A stretch of 37,126 bases of DNA from an uncultured Lachnospiraceae bacterium (GCA_944381635.1 CALWLY010000030.1:1-37126); one strand, 5' to 3'; counted from the first letter of the stretch, positions 8,389 through 17,290 are shown. Program-made: numbers and translations. Notes: generated by a model not told the origin, from the sequence alone.

Positions 8389-8586
8389 ATGTATAAGTAC
8401 GAACGTATTGTATTCTGGTCAGAAGAGGATAACGCTTTTATCGCGCAGGCTCCGGAACTTCCCGGATGCATGGCTGATGGAGAAACCCCGTGGGACGCAG
8501 TTGCCAGTCTGGAGGTTATTATCGGAGAATGGCTGGAAACGGCAAAAGAACGGGGGCAGGAAATACCGGAGCCGAAAAGAAAATGA
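8389..8586 (+). CDS. HicB-family antitoxin-like protein, orphan
   Basis: A 65-residue protein, ATG behind GGGAGG. The sequence YERIVFWSEEDNAFIAQAPELPGCMADGETPWDAVASLE is the typical small HicB partial RNase-H-like fold, followed by IGEWLETAKERGQEIPEPK. No HicA (a double-stranded RNA-binding toxin of about 60-80 residues) is visible on either side. The 158 bp upstream only holds a short open frame of 16 codons with no similarity to HicA. It may be a solitary antitoxin or the remnant of a pair disrupted by the adjacent cassette. It is convergent with the AraC gene. Confidence 0.78.
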   Translation: MYKYERIVFWSEEDNAFIAQAPELPGCMADGETPWDAVASLEVIIGEWLETAKERGQEIPEPKRK

Positions 8587-8613
8587 AGAGATAGATGAAA
8601 ACAGAGAGCCTTT

Positions 8614-9549
8614 TCATCCGGAAAATTGTGCGTATTTTTTGGGAGAGATACCCACCGCTTTTGTAAAGGCCTTTAAAAAGTTGCTGTAATCCCGGAAGCC
8701 GCACATGGTGCAGGCATCTGTCACGGAATAACCGTCGGAAAGAAGGGATTTCGCCCGGGTGATTCTCTTGGCTGTAATGTATTTGTTGATGGTGGTACCG
8801 GTGGAATCTTTGAAGATTTTGCACAGGTAGGAAGTACTGATGTAAAAATGATCCGCCAGACTCTGGATACTCAATTCCTCTGTCAGGTTCTGGTTGACAT
8901 AGGACAAAATATGATCAATTTGTTCATGACGAACCCCCGTGTTCTCAGCCTCCGTATGGCGCAGGGAAATCTCCTGCCCGGCAGGCAGAAGAAAATCGGG
9001 GGTATTTTCCTTTGAAAAACGAACAGAAGACTCGTGTTCACAGCGCTTGAGAAATATTTTGTTGAGATAAGTCATCAGCTCCAGAAAGACTGCCCTGTCA
9101 AGAATATCCTGACCGAAACTGTGATTTTCAGACAGCCTGTGTATGTAGTAAACAAACCGCCGCTGTTCCTCCGGCAGAAGGGAGAGCCGGTGACCGAATC
9201 GGGTATCCCTGCAGGAAAAACAGTAATTTAAGTCAGTCAGGGCACTGCAGCAGCTTTTCAGATATTCCGGGTAGATGGAAAGAATGATCCGCTCATGCTT
9301 AACATTGTCAATCTGGGATAGATAGTGACTTTCATACTGATTGATGAAAAAGATATCCCCGGGAGCGAAATTGTAGAAACGATTGTCTATCAAAAACTGC
9401 TTCCCTCCGGAAATAGAATAATAGATTTCATAACAGTCATGAATATGAATATCCATAGGTTTCTCATCGTTGTACAGATGAGCCGCCGCAAAAGATTTGG
9501 TCTCAAGGCAGGAACGGATGGCATCCTTACAGGAAGTATAGATTTCCAT
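8614..9549 (-). CDS. AraC-family transcriptional regulator
   Basis: A 311-residue regulator. The N-terminal cupin sensor domain (about residues 25-95) contains HIHDCYEIYYSISG and FAPGDIFFINQYESHY. The C-terminal double helix-turn-helix (about 215-308) contains LSIQSLADHFYISTSYLCKIFK and SVTDACTMCGFRDYSNFLKAF, ending KAVGISPKKYAQF. The ATG at 9549 (minus) has an AAAGGAG site 7-8 nt upstream; the open frame runs 67 codons further without family similarity. It is divergent from kduI and is the obvious candidate activator of the uronate operon, sensing a sugar acid through the cupin. The ligand is inference. Confidence 0.9.
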   Translation of the reverse strand: MEIYTSCKDAIRSCLETKSFAAAHLYNDEKPMDIHIHDCYEIYYSISGGKQFLIDNRFYNFAPGDIFFINQYESHYLSQIDNVKHERIILSIYPEYLKSCCSALTDLNYCFSCRDTRFGHRLSLLPEEQRRFVYYIHRLSENHSFGQDILDRAVFLELMTYLNKIFLKRCEHESSVRFSKENTPDFLLPAGQEISLRHTEAENTGVRHEQIDHILSYVNQNLTEELSIQSLADHFYISTSYLCKIFKDSTGTTINKYITAKRITRAKSLLSDGYSVTDACTMCGFRDYSNFLKAFTKAVGISPKKYAQFSG

Positions 9550-9700
9550 AAAAACTCCTTTCTCTGGTATCAGAAAGAACAAGCCTTCACTTTTCGGGCT
9601 TTTTGATTTCAGTATAAGTATTTCCAGTAAGATTTGCAACATTTTCAGGACAAAAGTACAGGAAAAGGAAAATCTTATATGATACACTGAATAGCAGAAC

Positions 9701-9725
9701 ACGAAAGTGTGGAGTATACGAAAGT
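9701..9725 (+). promoter_or_regulatory. direct repeat in araC-kduI intergenic region
   Basis: ACGAAAGT occurs twice, at 9701-9708 and 9718-9725, a 17-bp period suited to an AraC-type activator. A possible -10, TATGAT (9678-9683), has a poor -35, as expected for an activated promoter, but then the repeats lie downstream of it. The exact arrangement is unresolved. Confidence 0.3.
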
Positions 9726-9769
9726 AGCCCGGGAGGGCGTATTGTATCATGTAAAGGGGTGTTTTCAGT

Positions 9770-10633
9770 ATGGAATTAAGAACAGCAGCTTCACCGAAAG
9801 ACGTGAAATTTTACACAACACAGAGATTGAGAGAGGAATTTCTCATTCAGGGAATGTTTCCGGCAGATGAGATCAAGCTGGTATACAGCCACATCGACCG
9901 GATTATCACAGGTTCTGCCATGCCGGTAAAAAGGGAACTGCGGCTTATGGCGGGAGAAGAGCTGAGAGCAGAGTATTTCCTTCAAAGAAGAGAAATGGGC
10001 GTGATCAACATCGGCGGAGCCGGAAGAATCACCGTGGACGGCAAGGTGTATGAAGTGGCGCCAAGAGACGGCATGTATATCGGCATGGGAAAAAAGGAAG
10101 TTTCTTTCTCAAGCGCAGACGAAAATCAGCCTGCTAAATTTTACATAAACAGCGCTCCGGCGCACACTTCCTATCCCACAGTTCTGATCAAAAGAGAGGG
10201 AATTCCTTCCGAAGACGTGGTAATTATCAAAGATGAAAATAAGGTAGAGTTGGGAACCTTGGAAGAATCCAACCACAGAACGATCTGTAAGTACATCCTG
10301 CCCGGTCAGGTGGAAAGCTGCCAGCTGGAAATGGGAATGACCAGTCTGGAACCGGGAAGCGTATGGAACACCATGCCCTGTCATACCCATGACAGAAGAA
10401 TGGAGGTATATCTTTATTTTGATATGCCGGAGGATGCTTTTGTTATGCATTACATGGGAGAACCTCAGGAGACAAGACATCTGGTGGTGCGCAATGAGGA
10501 AGCCGTAATTTCTCCCAGCTGGTCCATCCATGCCGGCTCAGGCTCCAGAAATTATACGTTTATCTGGGGAATGGTAGGAGAAAATCAGGATTTTGACGAT
10601 ATGGACGCAGTTGCAAACAAAGATTTGCTGTAA
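9770..10633 (+). CDS. kduI: 5-dehydro-4-deoxy-D-glucuronate isomerase
   Basis: A 287-residue cupin isomerase, close to the usual family length (about 278). It converts 5-keto-4-deoxyuronate to 2,5-diketo-3-deoxygluconate (DKI to DKII) during breakdown of pectin or glycosaminoglycan oligosaccharides. Zinc ligands are visible: [11 protein letters not shown] gives H205, H207 and E212, and SIHAGSG gives H254. It starts ATG behind AAAGGGG and is first in an operon with an SDR dehydrogenase, an RpiB-like isomerase and a putative sugar-binding protein. A divergent AraC regulator lies upstream. No lyase, transporter, kdgK or kdgA gene is next to it. Confidence 0.95.
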   Translation: MELRTAASPKDVKFYTTQRLREEFLIQGMFPADEIKLVYSHIDRIITGSAMPVKRELRLMAGEELRAEYFLQRREMGVINIGGAGRITVDGKVYEVAPRDGMYIGMGKKEVSFSSADENQPAKFYINSAPAHTSYPTVLIKREGIPSEDVVIIKDENKVELGTLEESNHRTICKYILPGQVESCQLEMGMTSLEPGSVWNTMPCHTHDRRMEVYLYFDMPEDAFVMHYMGEPQETRHLVVRNEEAVISPSWSIHAGSGSRNYTFIWGMVGENQDFDDMDAVANKDLL

Positions 10634-10654
10634 GAAGAACCGGGAGGTAAGCAT

Positions 10655-11455
10655 ATGGAAATGAATCAAATGTTTTCACTGGAGGGAAAGGTAGCGCTGG
10701 TGACAGGCGCAGCCTATGGAATCGGCTTTGCCATTGCGGAAAGCTACGCAAAGGCAGGGGCAAAAATTGCTTTTAACTGCCGCAGTCAGGAGCATATGGA
10801 TAAGGCTTTGAAAGATTATGCGGAAAAAGGAATTGACGCAAAAGGCTATATCTGCGATGTGACAAAGGAAGAACAGGTTCAGGCGATGGTTCAGGATATC
10901 GAAAAAGAGCTGGGAAGCGTGGACATTCTGGTCAACAATGCGGGAATCATTAAACGGATCCCTATGACGGAGATGAAAACCGAAGAGTTCCGTCAGGTCA
11001 TCGACATTGATCTGACAGCGCCGTTTATCGTATCAAAAGCGGTCATTCCGGGAATGATCCGGAAAGGTCATGGAAAGATCATCAATGTCTGCTCCATGAT
11101 GAGTGAGCTGGGAAGAGAAACCGTATCTGCCTACGCGGCTGCAAAAGGAGGGCTGAAAATGCTCACCAAAAACATTGCTTCCGAATACGGCGAATACAAC
11201 ATTCAGTGCAACGGCATCGGACCCGGATACATTGCCACTCCTCAGACAGCGCCCCTTCGCGAAAAACAGCCGGACGGCAGCAGACATCCCTTTGATCAGT
11301 TTATTGTTTCCAAAACTCCTCAGGCACGTTGGGGAACTCCTGAGGATCTGATGGGACCTGCCATCTTTCTGGCGTCATCCGCGTCGGACTTTGTAAACGG
11401 ACATATCCTCTATGTGGACGGAGGAATTCTTGCATACATCGGCAAACAGCCTTGA
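10655..11455 (+). CDS. SDR dehydrogenase, KduD / gluconate 5-dehydrogenase type
   Basis: A 266-residue short-chain dehydrogenase. The NAD(P) motif is TGAAYGIG (17-24), NNAG is at about 94-97, and the catalytic residues S147, Y160 and K164 lie in CSMMS and SAYAAAKGG. It ends with GHILYVDGGILAYIG, typical of gluconate 5-dehydrogenase / 2-deoxy-D-gluconate 3-dehydrogenase. Next to kduI the expected reaction is reduction of 2,5-diketo-3-deoxygluconate to 2-keto-3-deoxygluconate. It lies 21 bp after kduI with a GGGAGG site. kduD would be a reasonable name, but gluconate 5-dehydrogenase cannot be excluded from sequence alone. Confidence 0.88.
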   Translation: MEMNQMFSLEGKVALVTGAAYGIGFAIAESYAKAGAKIAFNCRSQEHMDKALKDYAEKGIDAKGYICDVTKEEQVQAMVQDIEKELGSVDILVNNAGIIKRIPMTEMKTEEFRQVIDIDLTAPFIVSKAVIPGMIRKGHGKIINVCSMMSELGRETVSAYAAAKGGLKMLTKNIASEYGEYNIQCNGIGPGYIATPQTAPLREKQPDGSRHPFDQFIVSKTPQARWGTPEDLMGPAIFLASSASDFVNGHILYVDGGILAYIGKQP

Positions 11456-11479
11456 TGAAACATAAAAAAGGAGAAAATC

Positions 11480-12130
11480 ATGAGAATCGCACTTATCAAT
11501 GAAAACAGCCAGGCGGCAAAAAACGAAATGATCTGCAACGCACTGAAAAGCGTTGTGGAACCTATGGGTTTTGAAGTAAAAAATTATGGAATGTACACGG
11601 CGGAAGATGAATGCCAGCTTACCTACGTACAGGTGGGCATTCTGGCAGCGGTTCTGTTGAATTCCAAGGCAGTGGATTATGTCATTACAGGATGCGGAAC
11701 AGGAGAGGGCGCAATGCTTGCCTGCAACTCTTTCCCCGGTGTAATCTGCGGACATGTGGAGGATGCGCTGGACGCTTATACTTTTGCGCAGATCAACGAC
11801 GGAAATGCCATTGCCATTCCTTTTGCAAAAGGTTTCGGCTGGGGCGGAGATTTGAACCTGACTTACATTTTTGAAAAATTGTTTGCGGAAGAGCCCGGAC
11901 AAGGCTATCCCAGAGAGAGGGCTGTCCCGGAAAAGAGAAATAAAAAGATTCTGGACGAAGTAAAGAAAGTGACTTATCAGGACATGGTTACCATACTGAA
12001 AAATCTGGATGAAATGGACCATGAACTTATAAAAGGCGCTTTCGGCGGAAAAAATTTCAGCGAATACTTTTTCGCAGACTGTGGATGTGACAGTATAGCA
12101 GAAGCGGTAAAAGATATCTTAAGCCGGTAA
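11480..12130 (+). CDS. RpiB/LacA/LacB-family sugar isomerase, DhuI-like
   Basis: A 216-residue protein of the RpiB/LacAB fold: MRIALINENSQAAKN at the start, then the phosphate/substrate-loop region VDYVITGCGTGEGAMLACNSFPGV, with HVEDALDAYTFAQINDGNAIAIP. It is longer than RpiB (about 150) through a C-terminal extension (GGKNFSEYFFADCGC). In streptococci an RpiB-like enzyme, DhuI, performs the same isomerisation as KduI, so this protein may be a second route for unsaturated-uronate metabolism. Alternatively it may act on a different keto-sugar. It lies 24 bp after the SDR gene, RBS AAAGGAG. Confidence 0.75.
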   Translation: MRIALINENSQAAKNEMICNALKSVVEPMGFEVKNYGMYTAEDECQLTYVQVGILAAVLLNSKAVDYVITGCGTGEGAMLACNSFPGVICGHVEDALDAYTFAQINDGNAIAIPFAKGFGWGGDLNLTYIFEKLFAEEPGQGYPRERAVPEKRNKKILDEVKKVTYQDMVTILKNLDEMDHELIKGAFGGKNFSEYFFADCGCDSIAEAVKDILSR

Positions 12131-12156
12131 CAGCCGGGAACTTACGGAGGGAAACT

Positions 12157-12945
12157 ATGGGTCAGGTAGCAATCAAAGTTTATAATAAAAACGGCAAAAC
12201 ACTGGCTTTAAGCCGGGGAGTGGATGAGACAAATCTTGTTTACTCGGCCGCTTATAAAGAGGGAGATTTTTTGCTGTTTGAAATCGAGGATGTGCCGGGA
12301 TATTACTGGATTCAGGTGGATGATGCCAGAGGGCGTTCCCTTGTGTACGTGACGGGAAATGTAGACTATACCGTTCCTTTCGGGGATCAGAGAATCAATA
12401 TGTCACCCAAAAGCTTTGCCGGCGAGAAGCATCTGCTCAGTATCCGCAAAGCGAAACCTTACGAATATAGCACCTACCGGAATCTGGCCTGCAATGTCAA
12501 CGACCGCCACGGGGAAGTAAACTGCTATCCCCATGCATCGGCTAACGTGGAGACAAGAGGAGAAGCGGTTTTTGCCGCGCTGAACGCGATTGACGGCATT
12601 ACCGTCACCGATTGTCATGGAGAATGGCCGTACGAGTCCTGGGGAATCAATCGAAATCCCGATGCAGTCATGAAGCTGGATTTTGGACGTATGGTAAAGA
12701 CAGACCGCATCGTACTTTATACACGGGCGGATTATCCCCATGACAACTGGTGGAAAGAGGCTACTGTGGAATTTTCCGACGGCAGCGAGATAACACTGGA
12801 TTTGCGCAAAACCGGAACCGCCCAGGAATTTGTCTTTGAAGAAAAAAACATTTGCTGGCTGGAATTAAAGAAGCTGATAAAATCGGAAGAGCCTTCGCCG
12901 TTTCCTGCACTGGTGCAGATTGAAGTGTATGGAACGGAAGGCTGA
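12157..12945 (+). CDS. putative cytoplasmic carbohydrate-binding protein
   Basis: A 262-residue protein of unrecognised exact family. The N-terminal half (about 1-95) is beta-rich (YKEGDFLLFEIEDVPGYYWIQVDD). The C-terminal half (about 110-260) has the feel of a galactose-binding-like (discoidin/CBM) jelly-roll: ESWGINRNPDAVMKLDFGRMVKTDRIVLYTRAD, DNWWKEATVEFSDGSE and FPALVQIEVYG. It has no signal peptide or membrane segment, so it is probably cytoplasmic, which is odd for a sugar-binding module. It is last in the kduI operon (26 bp gap, GGAGG site), suggesting a role with uronate oligosaccharides or intermediates. Function unknown. Confidence 0.65.
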   Translation: MGQVAIKVYNKNGKTLALSRGVDETNLVYSAAYKEGDFLLFEIEDVPGYYWIQVDDARGRSLVYVTGNVDYTVPFGDQRINMSPKSFAGEKHLLSIRKAKPYEYSTYRNLACNVNDRHGEVNCYPHASANVETRGEAVFAALNAIDGITVTDCHGEWPYESWGINRNPDAVMKLDFGRMVKTDRIVLYTRADYPHDNWWKEATVEFSDGSEITLDLRKTGTAQEFVFEEKNICWLELKKLIKSEEPSPFPALVQIEVYGTEG

Positions 12946-13059
12946 ACAGAATTGATACGGAGATATTCATCCCTCTGTATACCGAAGCTGAATGAAAAGT
13001 TTAAGAAAAGGGAAAGTAAATAAGCTGTCAGAAGGCAGCCTGTCCTTGCAATTTCAGTA

Positions 13060-13437
13060 TCAAAAACGGAAAAGTTCCATGCCATGGTCTTTCAGCCACA
13101 GCTTGTAAATGCGGTAATCCGGCATAACTTTTTCCACCTGAGCCCAAAAATCAGGGGAATGATTCATATGAGTCAGATGGCATAATTCATGAACCACTAC
13201 GTAATCAAGAACCCGCGGAGGAGCAAGCATAAGCCGCCAGTTAAAGGAGAGAGTCCCCCGGCTGCTGCAGCTTCCCCAGCGGGTTTTTTGCCCCCGGATC
13301 GTGATGCGTGTGTAGTGACCGCCGGTAAAGGGCAGATAATACTTAACGCGCTTTGGAAAATAGGAAGCGGCAGCCTGACGGTATCGTTTCTCAAGAGCCT
13401 GCTTCTGGACAGGGGTTGCATTTGAAGAATAATACAT
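13060..13437 (-). CDS. YgjP-like (DUF45) zinc metallopeptidase, short form
   Basis: A 125-residue protein with the zinc site HELCH (83-87) and a further His in MNHSPDFW (H93), preceded by the family motif [18 protein letters not shown] (52-69). This is the C-terminal catalytic core of YgjP/SprT-like metallopeptidases. Full-length members are about 230 residues, and the N-terminal domain is missing here. The ATG at 13437 (minus) follows AAGGAAGG; the open frame extends 40 codons upstream but reads through the leader. It is preceded by a structured leader with a terminator-like hairpin. Substrate unknown. Confidence 0.82.
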   Translation of the reverse strand: MYYSSNATPVQKQALEKRYRQAAASYFPKRVKYYLPFTGGHYTRITIRGQKTRWGSCSSRGTLSFNWRLMLAPPRVLDYVVVHELCHLTHMNHSPDFWAQVEKVMPDYRIYKLWLKDHGMELFRF

Positions 13438-13558
13438 ATACCTTCCTTTCTTGTCCTCTCCGGGACATGAATCTATAAATAATAAGAATCTCGCAATATG
13501 AAATTCTCCGCTGCAATGCGGCTTATTTTTTATAAGATTGCTCTGTTGAGAAATCATT

Positions 13559-13648
13559 AAAAATAAAACAGACCCTCAGCTAACAATAACGTTCACAGTC
13601 ACTGTCAACCGAGGGTAGCATCTGTACACCGTTTGTGATTGTATTATA
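13559..13648 (-). ncRNA. structured leader or small RNA with terminator, upstream of the peptidase
   Basis: Minus strand: an extended -10 (TGCTATAAT, box 13648-13643, weak -35) predicts a start near 13636. The RNA then forms ACCCTCGG (13616-13609) pairing with CTGAGGGT (13579-13572, one wobble), enclosing a smaller hairpin GTTgACAG-TGA-CTGTgAAC. U-rich CTGTTTTATTTTT follows (13571-13559). This is either a short terminated RNA or an attenuator for the peptidase gene, whose start lies 120 nt downstream. It matches no riboswitch class recognised by eye. The gene-free remainder 13650-13811 contains an ACATTTTT-type inverted repeat (13651-13670) and nothing else clear. Confidence 0.5.
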
Positions 13649-13811
13649 GCACATTTTTTGGGAAAAATGTGAAAAAACCTTTTCAAGAGAAAGAAAAAAT
13701 GTTAGGCTAAAAAACAGGGCTTTCAGGAAAGAAAAAGCCGGATGATAAGGGAAATCTTTTTAAAAAAGAGAGAAACTCAATGAAAAGGAAAAGAGAGAAA
13801 AAGTTTTTGGA

Positions 13812-15188
13812 ATGAAATCGCACAGCAAAAATAGAAAAATAACAAAGACAGTGGGAAAGAACAGGAAACAGAGCAGAACTGCAAAAAAACAAAAAAGCTG
13901 GGTATTGCCCGCAATCGCTGCCGCCGTGGTTTTGACAGGCGGAATTTTTGTCTATAACCTGCCTTCGGTCAGGGCAGACAGAAATATTACAAAGGCAAGA
14001 CAGCTTATGACAACGATGGATTATGTGCAGGCGGAAGAGAAATTTCAGGAAGCCCTCTCCATTGACAGCACGGCTGCGGCAGCATACAGAGGACTGGCGG
14101 ATGATTATCTGGCACAGGGAAAACAGGAGGAGGCGGAAACCATTCTTCTTCAGGGCTATGAAGCTACCGCAAATGAAGTGCTGCTGCAAAATTACTGTGC
14201 AGCGGTTTTAAACGATATTGCAGGGAAGCTGAACAGCCAGAGTGCGGGATGGGCCGAAGTGGACAGATGTCTCCAGGTGCTTGAGAAAATGCCGGAAAAT
14301 CAGGAAGCTGTCGGGATGATGAACACATGCTATGAGAGAATTGTGCTGGCAGCCGATGAAAAAGGGGCTGTAACAGCACTTCTGCATCAGACAGACGGAA
14401 CGGATCATTTTCCGGAATACGAAGCTGTGATGCAAAGGATGCTCTCCCTGTATCAGGATTATCCGTCGGAGGAGATAAGACAGCTTATCTGTAACTATGC
14501 AGTCCTGCAGGGAGAACAGGTTTATCTGAGCCTGGAACATGCGGACGCCTATGAAAACATATTGAATCAGGTTATAAAGCTTACTCTGACAGGTGGGGAA
14601 ACCAATACAGAAAACGCGCAGCAGAAAGAGGAAATGACACAGCTGCTTGCCTGCCTTGACAGTCAGGAGAACATCCTTTCTTATTTCGCGCCCATGTTTG
14701 AAGCTTTTGAAAAAGAAGAGTTTGAGGCAGCCAGAGATTTTATTGTCACCGAGGAATATACCGGAATTCGTGATGCATTTATCAATCAGACTATGGAATA
14801 CTGGATTGGCACTTCCCATATTCCTGTGACAAGAGAGGCAATCGTATTTTCCAAAAAGGATGGCGTCTGGGGCTTTTCCTTTGCGGATGACGACACCAAA
14901 ATCGTACCAGGAGGAAAAATCGAAATCCTGGGAGCTAAAACGTTGGATAAGGGTGTGCAGAGAAGCTCGATTACCTGGACGCCTGCTTACGATCCTAAGA
15001 ACTACTATCCGCATACGGAATATGAAGTGACCTACTGGAATACTATGGTCAGCGGACTTGCCACTGACGGAACGGGCGTTGCGCGTATGAATTATCGGTT
15101 TGCGGAAAAAATCTATAACAAAGATGGCATGGAAACCAGAATGATTCATGACTGGGGAGGACCAAACGAAGCGCGCAGCACGTACTGA
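13812..15188 (+). CDS. membrane-anchored TPR protein
   Basis: A 458-residue protein with a very basic N-terminus (about 1-28, rich in K and R), one membrane segment (about 31-48, VLPAIAAAVVLTGGIFVYNL), then tetratricopeptide-like repeats from about residue 57 (ARQLMTTMDYVQAEEKFQEALSIDSTAAAAYRGLADDYLAQGKQEEAETILLQGYE spans about 1.5 repeats). A helical region and a C-terminal beta-rich domain with WTPAYDPKNYYPHTEYEVTYWN follow. The N-in topology puts the TPRs outside the cell. A clear Shine-Dalgarno is lacking (nearest GGAAAAGAGAG about 15 nt away), so the start is less certain. The gene shares a direction with the MATE gene 20 bp downstream. Role unknown; scaffold for a surface complex is plausible. 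Confidence 0.75.
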   Translation: MKSHSKNRKITKTVGKNRKQSRTAKKQKSWVLPAIAAAVVLTGGIFVYNLPSVRADRNITKARQLMTTMDYVQAEEKFQEALSIDSTAAAAYRGLADDYLAQGKQEEAETILLQGYEATANEVLLQNYCAAVLNDIAGKLNSQSAGWAEVDRCLQVLEKMPENQEAVGMMNTCYERIVLAADEKGAVTALLHQTDGTDHFPEYEAVMQRMLSLYQDYPSEEIRQLICNYAVLQGEQVYLSLEHADAYENILNQVIKLTLTGGETNTENAQQKEEMTQLLACLDSQENILSYFAPMFEAFEKEEFEAARDFIVTEEYTGIRDAFINQTMEYWIGTSHIPVTREAIVFSKKDGVWGFSFADDDTKIVPGGKIEILGAKTLDKGVQRSSITWTPAYDPKNYYPHTEYEVTYWNTMVSGLATDGTGVARMNYRFAEKIYNKDGMETRMIHDWGGPNEARSTY

Positions 15189-15208
15189 ATCAGAAAAGGA
15201 TTTGAAAA

Positions 15209-16615
15209 ATGAGAGGGGGCACAGCGGATATGAAGAAAAGAAACTGGAGTATGCTGGAAGGTGAACCGGGAAAAGCTCTCTTTTTCTTTGCGTTTCCCAT
15301 GATTCTTGGCAATCTGTTTCAGCAGTTTTACAATATGGCGGATTCTGTGATCGTGGGTCGGTTTGTAGGAGAAGATGCACTGGCAGCAGTTGGAGCTTCC
15401 TATGCGCTGACCACGGTTTTTGTCATGATTGCCATCGGAGGAGGAATCGGAGCTTCTGTGGTCACATCCCAGTATCTGGGAGCTGAAAATTTTGCCAAAA
15501 TGAAAACTTCGGTGTCCACCGCTCTTTTGAGCTTTTTAGGCCTGAGCGTCTTGCTGGGAGTGTTTGGCCTGTGCTTTAACATGCCGATTCTCACAGCGCT
15601 CAATACGCCGGAAAATATACTGGCAGATGCAGGCGTTTATCTCAGAATTTATTTTATCGGTCTGCCTTTTTTGTTTATGTACAATATTCTGGCATCCGTG
15701 TTTCAGGCCCTTGGTGATTCCAAAACACCGCTTTATCTGTTAATTTTTTCTTCTATATTAAATGTAGTGCTGGATATTTTGTTTGTCACACAGTTTCAGC
15801 TGGCAGTTGCGGGCGTGGCCATTGCCACAGTGATCGCACAGGGAATATCCGCGCTGATTTCTTTTAGCCTTCTTCTGAAAAAACTGCAGGGGTTTTCCGT
15901 CCCGAAAGGAGAGTTTAAGTTATATGACAGGCGAATGCTGGGCAGCATGATCAAGGTAGCGATTCCTTCCATGCTTCAGCAGTCGATTGTGTCCATAGGC
16001 ATGCTTTTAGTGCAGTCTGTGGTAAATGGTTTTGGCTCTTCTGTGCTGGCAGGGTACACATCAGGAACAAGAATCGAATCCATCTGCATTGTGCCAATGA
16101 TCGCTATGGGAAATGCAGTTTCCACCTTTACGGCTCAGAATATCGGAGCGAATAATCCGGAGAGAGTGCGCTGCGGCTACAGAGCGGCCTATAAAATTGT
16201 GGGAGTTTTCGCCGTGCTCATCTGCGTGATCCTTCTTGTATTTCATAAAGGCATTATCGGAATTTTTCTGGAAGAAGGAAGCGGAGCGCTGGCTTATGAA
16301 ACAGGCGTAAGTTATCTGTCCTTTATCGCCTTTTTCTTTGTTTTTATCGGTTTGAAAGCGATTACGGACGGTGTGCTCAGAGGCGCAGGCGACGTGGTCG
16401 TCTTTACAGCCGCCAATCTTGTAAATCTTACCATACGGGTATCCTTTGCCTTTCTGTTTGCACCGATCATCGGCGTACAGGCCGTGTGGATTGCCGTACC
16501 CATAGGATGGGCGGCCAACTATGTGATATCCTTTATCCGTTACCGTACGGGTAAATGGAAAGACAAAAAGGTAATCGATGAGAAAAAGTACGACAGCTCA
16601 AAATCCGAAAGATAA
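15209..16615 (+). CDS. MATE-family efflux transporter
   Basis: A 468-residue integral membrane protein with about 12 membrane segments in two repeated halves. Family hallmarks are PMILGNLFQQFYNMADSVIVGRFVG near the N-terminus, VFQALGDSKTPLYL, and LRGAGDV in the second half. MATE proteins export cationic drugs or metabolites using Na+ or H+ gradients. Two starts compete: 15209 (AAGGA 8 nt upstream) and 15230 (GAGGGGG 10 nt upstream); the latter gives an N-terminus closer to typical relatives. It lies between the TPR gene and thiN and is probably co-transcribed with both. Confidence 0.92.
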   Translation: MRGGTADMKKRNWSMLEGEPGKALFFFAFPMILGNLFQQFYNMADSVIVGRFVGEDALAAVGASYALTTVFVMIAIGGGIGASVVTSQYLGAENFAKMKTSVSTALLSFLGLSVLLGVFGLCFNMPILTALNTPENILADAGVYLRIYFIGLPFLFMYNILASVFQALGDSKTPLYLLIFSSILNVVLDILFVTQFQLAVAGVAIATVIAQGISALISFSLLLKKLQGFSVPKGEFKLYDRRMLGSMIKVAIPSMLQQSIVSIGMLLVQSVVNGFGSSVLAGYTSGTRIESICIVPMIAMGNAVSTFTAQNIGANNPERVRCGYRAAYKIVGVFAVLICVILLVFHKGIIGIFLEEGSGALAYETGVSYLSFIAFFFVFIGLKAITDGVLRGAGDVVVFTAANLVNLTIRVSFAFLFAPIIGVQAVWIAVPIGWAANYVISFIRYRTGKWKDKKVIDEKKYDSSKSER

Positions 16616-16642
16616 AATGATGTGCAGGAAGGAGAAAGAAAA

Positions 16643-17290
16643 ATGAAAAGAGCAGTAATCATTGGAGCAGGAGATATTTCCGTGTCATCCATTCCGTTGA
16701 AGGAGGAAGACCTTGTCATAGCGGCAGACGGCGGATACGTGTACTGCAAAATGCTGGGTATTGTTCCGGACATTATACTGGGAGATCTGGACTCCGTGGA
16801 AGAAGAGGACGCCCGGGAAATTGCTGAAATCTATAAACAGGATCCTGAAAGAGTGGTGCTGCTTCCGTCAGAAAAGGATGACACCGACACCCTGGCGGCA
16901 ATCCGTGTAGGACTTTCCGAGGGCTGTAAGCAGTTCCTGATTTACGGAGGACAGGGAGGACGCTTAGAGCACACCATTGCCAATATCCAGTGCCTGAAAT
17001 TTTTAAAGGAACAGGGAGCTGTGGGCTATCTGATGGACGGAACGGGAATGGTTCTGGTGGCACAGAATGAAACCGTTCGTTTTAAAAAGGAGATGGAAGG
17101 GTATCTGTCCCTGTTTGCCATGGATGCAAAGGCAGAAGGCGTTACCATTCGAAACATGAAATATGAATTGGATAACGCTGTCATCACAAACTCCTTCCCC
17201 GTGGGAGTGAGCAACGAATTTATCGGAGAAGAGGGAGAAATTACTGTAAAAGAGGGCACAGTGTGCATCATCATCGCCTGGGTGCAGTAA
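16643..17290 (+). CDS. thiN: thiamine pyrophosphokinase
   Basis: A 215-residue cytoplasmic enzyme that transfers pyrophosphate from ATP to thiamine, giving thiamine diphosphate. Hallmarks: IAADGGYVYCKMLGIVPDIILGDLDS (substrate and metal-binding loop with GDLDS), LPSEKDDTDTLAA, and GGQGGRLEHTIANI. The C-terminal beta domain contains VSNEFIGEEGEITVKEG. The ATG at 16643 has AGGAAGGAG upstream; a GTG seven codons earlier is in frame but lacks an RBS. No TPP riboswitch is visible. It ends in a strong terminator. Confidence 0.93.
   Translation: MKRAVIIGAGDISVSSIPLKEEDLVIAADGGYVYCKMLGIVPDIILGDLDSVEEEDAREIAEIYKQDPERVVLLPSEKDDTDTLAAIRVGLSEGCKQFLIYGGQGGRLEHTIANIQCLKFLKEQGAVGYLMDGTGMVLVAQNETVRFKKEMEGYLSLFAMDAKAEGVTIRNMKYELDNAVITNSFPVGVSNEFIGEEGEITVKEGTVCIIIAWVQ

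Noticed and set aside
8408-8689. Plus-strand open frame of 93 codons overlapping hicB
   Set aside because: It is a shadow frame of hicB and the AraC 3' end, with no ribosome site or family resemblance.
14208-15380. Long minus-strand open frame of 390 codons opposite the TPR gene
   Set aside because: It is antisense to a well-supported gene; the translation is rich in Cys, Phe and His and resembles no protein.
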